Source of the DNA: Segnochrobactrum spirostomi
Lineage (GTDB): Bacteria; Pseudomonadota; Alphaproteobacteria; Rhizobiales; Segnochrobactraceae
Direction of reading: 5' to 3'
Length of the DNA: 64,000 nt
Assembly: GCF_009600605.1 (NCBI RefSeq)
Contig: NZ_VWNA01000001.1
Location: forward strand, 2,218,501 to 2,282,500
A program made the position numbers and the translations under genes. Below, piece after piece: positions 58,768-64,000 of the stretch. The notes beneath the pieces were generated by a model. That model was given only the letters and a program-made list of their open reading frames with translations. It was not told where the DNA came from and ran no database searches. The first letter of the stretch is position 1; the number at the start of each line of letters is the position of its first letter.

Positions 58768-58843
58768 TGGTGCCGCAGAAGGGACTCGAACCCCCGACCC
58801 ACGCATTACGAATGCGTTGCTCTACCAGCTGAGCTACTGCGGC
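58768..58843 (-). tRNA. tRNA-Thr (anticodon CGU)
   Basis: A 76-base cloverleaf read on the minus strand. The acceptor stem is GCCGCAG / CTGCGGC, with A then CCA encoded. The D arm is GCTCAGCTGGTAGAGC, the anticodon stem ACGCA / TGCGT encloses loop TTCGTAA with anticodon CGT, and the T arm contains GGTTCGAGTCC. It decodes ACG. Its gene borders the AT-rich islet on one side and the hut genes on the other. Confidence 0.97.
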
Positions 58844-58848
58844 CCACG

Positions 58849-58866
58849 CCGGATGAAACATCCGGG
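58849..58866. terminator. Short hairpin between tRNA-Thr and hutD
   Basis: CCGGATG and CATCCGG flank AAA in a perfect seven-base stem just upstream of the tRNA. There is no T-run. It may separate hutD transcription from the tRNA or be part of the tRNA leader. Confidence 0.35.
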
Positions 58867-58928
58867 CGGATGGCAGGGCACATGGCCATGCCGAAGGGAG
58901 CGGGACCAGGTCCCGCGAACCCGCGCGT

Positions 58929-58957
58929 CAGATACCCGCATTCGCTCGCCGTTGCAA
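58929..58957 (-). promoter_or_regulatory. Promoter candidate of tRNA-Thr
   Basis: On the minus strand TTGCAA (58957-58952) and TATCTG (58934-58929) are 17 bases apart, about 85 bases upstream of the mature tRNA 5' end. Confidence 0.5.
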
Positions 58958-59050
58958 GCGTCCGCGGCGGACTTCGGAGGGCGCCTCCACAACGTCGCGC
59001 AGCGTCGTGGGGTGGCCCGCGGGCCGCGGGGATCCGATCCCGGCCTTCTC

Positions 59051-59651
59051 TCAGAGGGCTGACGCCGGTCCGAGGCCGACCGCGACGAGGACGCCCGTTC
59101 CTGTCGCCTCGATCGTCGCGGGGCTCGCTGGAGGGGGCCGTCCTCGACGATCGCGAGGTCGCGGGGCGCGAGGACGGTCGAACCGGCCGCCCCGTCGAGG
59201 CGCCACGTGCCGGCGAGCGCCAGGAACAGGCTCGTTTCCGCGCGCGGGAGGGCGATCGTCACGGTTTCCGCCGCCGCCGTGCGATGGACCGCGAGCGCGC
59301 CGGCGATGCGGCCGCGGGCGATCATCAGGTTGAGGTCGCGGCACGGGCCGGCGACGCCGACGGCTGCCGTCTCCCAATCGCCCGAGAAGGCGACCGGACG
59401 AAAAGGTTCGGTCAGGTCGGCCTCGCCGTGGCCCGCGAAGACGAGCTGGAAGCCCGGCCCGTCGGTCAGGAGGATGGTGCGGTCGATGCCGGGGAAGGCG
59501 GAGAACGGGCCGTCTTCGGTCACGTCGGCCTGGGACAGCCGCCACAGGAGCGTCCCGTCGTCGGCGTCCTTGCGGGCGAACTCGATGGTGGTGCCGCGGC
59601 CGTTCCGCCACGGCATCACCTTGTGCTCCGCCGCCGGGATGCGACGCAGGA

Positions 59652-59655
<4 letters not shown>
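59051..59655 (-). pseudogene. hutD: HutD family protein, frameshifted near the C-terminus
   Basis: Cupin-like HutD protein associated with histidine utilisation, thought to limit or fine-tune hut activity. It starts at GTG 59655, overlapping the hutU stop (GTGA). The first 165 or so residues are intact: HKVMPWRNGRGTTIEFAR, FSAFPGIDRTILLTDGPGF and PVAFSGDWETAAVGVAGPC are typical. At the five-G run 59133-59137 one base is missing. Restoring it continues into PPASPATIEATGTGVLVAVG and a stop at 59051. Read without correction the frame runs far on, through the tRNA-Thr gene, which is not credible. It is a sequencing error or a very recent mutation. Confidence 0.85.
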
Positions 59656-61334
<1,679 letters not shown>

Positions 61335-61354
61335 GATCGGCCTCGGAAGTTATA

Positions 61355-61366
61355 TATACAAGTATA
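61355..61366. promoter_or_regulatory. HutC operator candidate upstream of hutU
   Basis: TATACAAGTATA is a perfect dyad (TATAC-AA-GTATA), about 20 bases before the hutU start, in the only AT-rich patch of the region. A second overlapping dyad TATAG-ATGA-CTATA follows. GntR/HutC proteins bind such sites, and the TATACAAG half recurs upstream of hutC and the importer. Confidence 0.65.
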
Positions 61367-61446
61367 GATGACTATAGCAGCCTTGCGTCGGCTGGCAATG
61401 GGCTCGGCGGGCTTGCGGTCGCGGCGGAAAGGGCCGCGGCCCGGGC

Positions 61447-62238
61447 TCAGCCGTCGGCGCGGGCGCTGAAGCGGCCTTCCAGGCGGTAGCGGCCGCCGGG
61501 ATAGACAAGGCGGACGGCGGTGACGCTCGTCGCCTCCGACCAGGTGCGGCGGCGGATCGTCAGGCACGGCTCGCCGCGGGCGACGGCGAGGAGCTTGCAC
61601 TCCCACGGGGCGGGCAGGGTCGCCTCGACCACGTGCTCCGCCTCGGCGAGGGGCGCGACGCGGGTGAGGTAGGCGTTCGGCGTCGTCGCCTGGAAGTTCT
61701 GGACGAGATAATCGGGCGCCGCGGCCGGGTTGACGAAGCGGTCCTCGAGTTGCACCGGCACGTCGTTCTCGTGGTGGACGATGACCGAGTGGAAGACCGA
61801 TGCGCCGATGGGAATTTCCAGGGCGTCCGCCACTTCCGGGGAGGCGGTCTCCGCCTGGAGCACGATCACTTCGGCGGTATGAGCGTGTCCGCGCGCCTTG
61901 ATCTCCTCGGCGATGTTGCGCACTTCGACGAGGGCGGAATGGCCCTTGCGCTCGGCGACGAACGAGCCGACGCCCTGGATGCGCACCAGCACGCCCTCGG
62001 TCGCGAGCTCGCGCAAGGCGCGGTTCGCCGTCATCCGGCTGACCCCGAGCTCCGAGACGAGTTCGTTTTCCGACGGCACCCGGGCGTTCGGCGGCCATTC
62101 GCCGCTCTGGATGCGGGCGAGGATCATCTGCTTGACGCCGGCATAAAGCGGCCCCGGCTCGCCGCCGAGCGCGCGCAGGCTGGAGCGGCCGCGGCCGCTC
62201 GCGCCAGGCTTCGTCTCAGGGGCTCCGGATTTCAGCAC
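61447..62238 (-). CDS. hutC: Histidine utilisation repressor HutC (GntR family)
   Basis: Transcriptional repressor released by urocanate, 263 residues. It has an N-terminal GntR winged helix (GPLYAGVKQMILARIQSGEW, then SENELVSELGVSRMTANRAL) and a C-terminal UTRA effector domain (DVPVQLEDRFVNP, CLTIRRRTWS). I chose GTG 62238 with AAGGA eight bases upstream; the longer frame to TTG 62307 lacks a ribosome site. It is followed by hutU-hutD and divergent from the ABC importer, so it lies between both likely targets. Confidence 0.93.
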   Translation of the reverse strand: MLKSGAPETKPGASGRGRSSLRALGGEPGPLYAGVKQMILARIQSGEWPPNARVPSENELVSELGVSRMTANRALRELATEGVLVRIQGVGSFVAERKGHSALVEVRNIAEEIKARGHAHTAEVIVLQAETASPEVADALEIPIGASVFHSVIVHHENDVPVQLEDRFVNPAAAPDYLVQNFQATTPNAYLTRVAPLAEAEHVVEATLPAPWECKLLAVARGEPCLTIRRRTWSEATSVTAVRLVYPGGRYRLEGRFSARADG

Positions 62239-62325
62239 GCGCCCATTCCTTCGGCAGGTTGCCAGTGTGCCCAAAGCTTGGGATATTTTCGGCTTGCGCA
62301 CCAGCAAAATCTATCTATGGTTCCC

Positions 62326-62333
62326 TATACAAG
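62326..62333. promoter_or_regulatory. Second HutC operator half-site, hutC / importer intergenic region
   Basis: TATACAAG, identical to the half-site in the hutU operator, lies in the gap between hutC and the divergent importer gene. It suggests autoregulation and co-regulation of uptake. Confidence 0.45.
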
Positions 62334-62397
62334 GGACGCTCGCCCGCGCCGCGGCGCGGGAATCAAGATCCGCCAACCGATCCAGAAGGAACATGAG

Positions 62398-63246
62398 ATG
62401 ACGCTTCGTGCCCTCTTTGCCGCCGGCGCGCTGACGCTCGCCACCGCGGCCGCCTTCGTGGCCCCGGCTTCCGCCAAGGAATGGAAGTCGGTCACCATCG
62501 CGACCGAGGGCGCCTACGCGCCCTGGAACCTGACCAATCCGGACGGCACGCTCGGCGGCTTCGAGGTGGAGCTCACCAAGAATCTCTGCGAGCGCCTCAA
62601 GATCGAGTGCAAGTTCATCACGTCCGATTGGGACGGCATGATCCCGGCGCTCAAGGCCGGCAAGTTCGACATGATGATGGACGCCGTCTCCATCACCCCG
62701 GAGCGTGAAGAGGTGATCGCCTTCACCTCGCCCTATGCCGCGACCCCGGCCTCGTTCGCCGTCGCCAAGGATAGCGGCCTGACCCTGCCCGGCACCGGCA
62801 CCACGGTGAAGCTCACCGGCGACGCCGCCCATGACAAGGCGACCGTCGACGCCCTGCGCACCGCGCTCAAGGGCAAGACCATCGGGATCCAGACCGCGAC
62901 CATCTACACGAAGTTCGTCTACGACAACTTCAAGGACATCGCGACGATCCGCGAGTACAAGACCGCGCCGGAGCACGATCTCGACCTCGCCGCCGGCCGC
63001 ATCGACGCCGCCTTCGACGACGACACCTATTTCGCCGCCGCCTTCTCCAAGCCGGAGAACGCCAACCTGATGATCGCCGGGCCGGAAATCGGCGGCACCA
63101 TCTGGGGCAAGGGCGAAGGCTTCGGTCTGCGCAAGGAAGACACCGAGCTCAAGGCGCTGTTCGACAAGGCGATCGCCGAGGCCATCGCCGACGGCACGGT
63201 GAAGACCCTCAGCGAGAAGTGGTTCAAGATCGACGTCACGCCCTGA
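62398..63246 (+). CDS. Polar amino-acid ABC transporter substrate-binding protein (HisJ-like)
   Basis: Periplasmic solute receptor of 282 residues. The signal peptide ends PASAKEW, and mature family 3 binding motifs follow: VTIATEGAYAPWNLTNPDG, GFEVELTKNLCERL, FITSDWDGMIPALKAGKFD and MMDAVSITPEREE. This family binds Lys/Arg/Orn/His or other polar amino acids. Divergence from hutC makes histidine or urocanate a plausible ligand. ATG 62398 has AAGGA upstream. The permease gene follows after about 210 bases containing a stable hairpin. Confidence 0.92.
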   Translation: MTLRALFAAGALTLATAAAFVAPASAKEWKSVTIATEGAYAPWNLTNPDGTLGGFEVELTKNLCERLKIECKFITSDWDGMIPALKAGKFDMMMDAVSITPEREEVIAFTSPYAATPASFAVAKDSGLTLPGTGTTVKLTGDAAHDKATVDALRTALKGKTIGIQTATIYTKFVYDNFKDIATIREYKTAPEHDLDLAAGRIDAAFDDDTYFAAAFSKPENANLMIAGPEIGGTIWGKGEGFGLRKEDTELKALFDKAIAEAIADGTVKTLSEKWFKIDVTP

Positions 63247-63283
63247 TCGGTCGCCTCGAGCGGCGGTCGCCGCAGACCCTGCC

Positions 63284-63307
63284 GCCGCCCGGTTCCCCCC
63301 GGGCGGC
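63284..63307 (+). terminator. Intercistronic hairpin between binding protein and permease genes
   Basis: GCCGCCCGG and CCGGGCGGC pair perfectly around TTCCCC, 37 bases after the binding-protein stop. There is no strong T-run, so it probably protects the upstream mRNA or terminates partially, the usual way to make binding protein exceed permease. Confidence 0.5.
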
Positions 63308-63457
63308 GCATTTGCGGCGGCGCGAGCCGGATAGGATTGGCCCGGAACTTGCCGGGCAGACGCCGGGACTGCGGCCCGCCCGACGGGGCGGGCGGCGGCG
63401 CGGCTTGAGCGGGACGCTGGCCCCGACGCGGTGCGGTTCGGGCGGGAACGATCCGGA

Positions 63458-64000
63458 ATGATGGAAACACTCGGGCTCATCGGGTTCGGCACCGGCGGTT
63501 GGGGCGCCCTGCTCGTCGCCGGCGCCGCGATGACCTTCGCGGTCACGCTCGGCGCGCTCGCCGTCGGCGCGGTGCTCGGCACCCTCGTCGCCACCGCCAA
63601 GCTGTCGAAGAGCCGGCTCGCCCGCATTCTCGGCGACGCCTACACCACGGTGTTCCGCGGCGTGCCGGAACTCCTCGTCATCTATCTCATCTATTTCGGC
63701 GGCTCGACCGGCTTGACCGCGCTCGCCCGGCTGTTCGGGCAGGAGGGCTTCTGGGGCATGCCGGCCTTCGTCTCCGGCGCGCTCGCCGTCGGCGTCATCT
63801 CCGGCGCCTATCAGGCGGAGGTCTATCGCGGCTCCTTCCTCGCCGTCGGCAAGGGCGAGCTCGAGGCGGCCCGCGCGATCGGCATGCCGGTCTGGCTGCG
63901 CTTCCGCCGCATCGTCGCGCCGCAGGTGATGCGCTTCGCGCTCCCCGGCCTCGGCTATGTCTGGCAGCTCAACCTCAAGGATTCCGCGCTCGTGTCCGTC
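63458..64000 (+). CDS. Amino-acid ABC transporter permease (HisQ-like), 3' end cut by window
   Basis: Inner-membrane permease of the polar amino-acid family, 181 codons visible and open to the window edge. An early helix AGAAMTFAVTLGALAVGAVL is followed by FRGVPELLVIYLIYFGG, the family signature. The EAA loop EAARAIGMPVWLRFRRIVAP contacts the ATPase. Start is ATG 63458 or the directly following ATG. The partner permease and ATPase genes are presumably beyond the right edge. Confidence 0.92.
   Translation, partial: MMETLGLIGFGTGGWGALLVAGAAMTFAVTLGALAVGAVLGTLVATAKLSKSRLARILGDAYTTVFRGVPELLVIYLIYFGGSTGLTALARLFGQEGFWGMPAFVSGALAVGVISGAYQAEVYRGSFLAVGKGELEAARAIGMPVWLRFRRIVAPQVMRFALPGLGYVWQLNLKDSALVSV

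Noticed and set aside
57730-58843. tRNA-Thr as an integration site with a duplicated 3' end
   Set aside because: No copy of the tRNA 3' sequence was found at the other edge of the AT-rich islet and no integrase is present.
58834-59130. Open continuation of hutD through the tRNA-Thr gene
   Set aside because: A frameshift artefact: the other frame gives the conserved HutD C-terminus and a stop at 59051.

Overview
The window is GC-rich, densely packed chromosomal DNA from an alphaproteobacterium, most likely of the order Hyphomicrobiales (Rhizobiales). The evidence is an rpsT / dnaA / dnaN / recF / gyrB block, a homospermidine synthase, a very large NAD-dependent glutamate dehydrogenase, a perfect CtrA box with clustered GANTC sites upstream of dnaA, and small families such as twin-transmembrane, DUF2244, BA14K-like and MHS transporters. 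I see no IS element, prophage or CRISPR array. Genus cannot be read from the sequence alone.

Layout. 1-3.6 kb (minus): the end of a ribose/fructose-type ABC importer (permease cut by the window edge, plus ATPase), a GNAT acetyltransferase and a group IV ornithine/lysine decarboxylase with a long leader that fits the alphaproteobacterial speF RNA. 4.4-11.9 kb (plus): a LysR regulator, a DUF1007-NicO fusion for Ni/Co, and an RND efflux pair. 11.9-21.2 kb (minus): a CPA1 antiporter, a Pat-like acetyltransferase next to a UspA protein, XseA, and an ECF sigma / membrane anti-sigma / periplasmic sensor-like operon. 21.6-29.5 kb: acetoacetyl-CoA synthetase, 3-hydroxybutyryl-CoA dehydrogenase, PduO adenosyltransferase, two small membrane proteins including TspO, a YhhQ queuosine-precursor transporter, L28, a Bcr/CflA exporter and L19.

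30-42.4 kb (plus): rpsT, then about 0.8 kb of noncoding DNA with cell-cycle regulatory sites, a rhodanese, dnaA, dnaN, recF, a cupin, a LysE exporter, gyrB and homospermidine synthase. An AT-rich lipoprotein gene lies on the opposite strand after gyrB. 42.8-52.4 kb: a BA14K-like protein, then on the minus strand ffh, chorismate mutase, rpsP, rimM, trmD, and upstream of these the roughly 1600-residue glutamate dehydrogenase. 52.7-57.5 kb: a VOC protein, a degenerate arsenate-reductase-like protein, an MHS transporter, a GNAT protein, endonuclease III and a DUF2244 protein. 57.7-58.8 kb: an AT-rich islet with a trypsin-like protease beside tRNA-Thr(CGU). 59-64 kb: histidine utilisation (hutD, hutU, hutC), divergent from a polar amino-acid ABC importer that runs off the window.

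Functional links. The decarboxylase can make the putrescine that homospermidine synthase consumes. The acetoacetate and hydroxybutyrate enzymes fit ketone/PHB metabolism. HutC probably controls both hutUD and the amino-acid importer through a shared TATACAAG motif. Three genes (BA14K-like, a GNAT and hutD) are each broken by one missing base in a short G/C run, which points to either recent decay or systematic homopolymer undercalling in the assembly.
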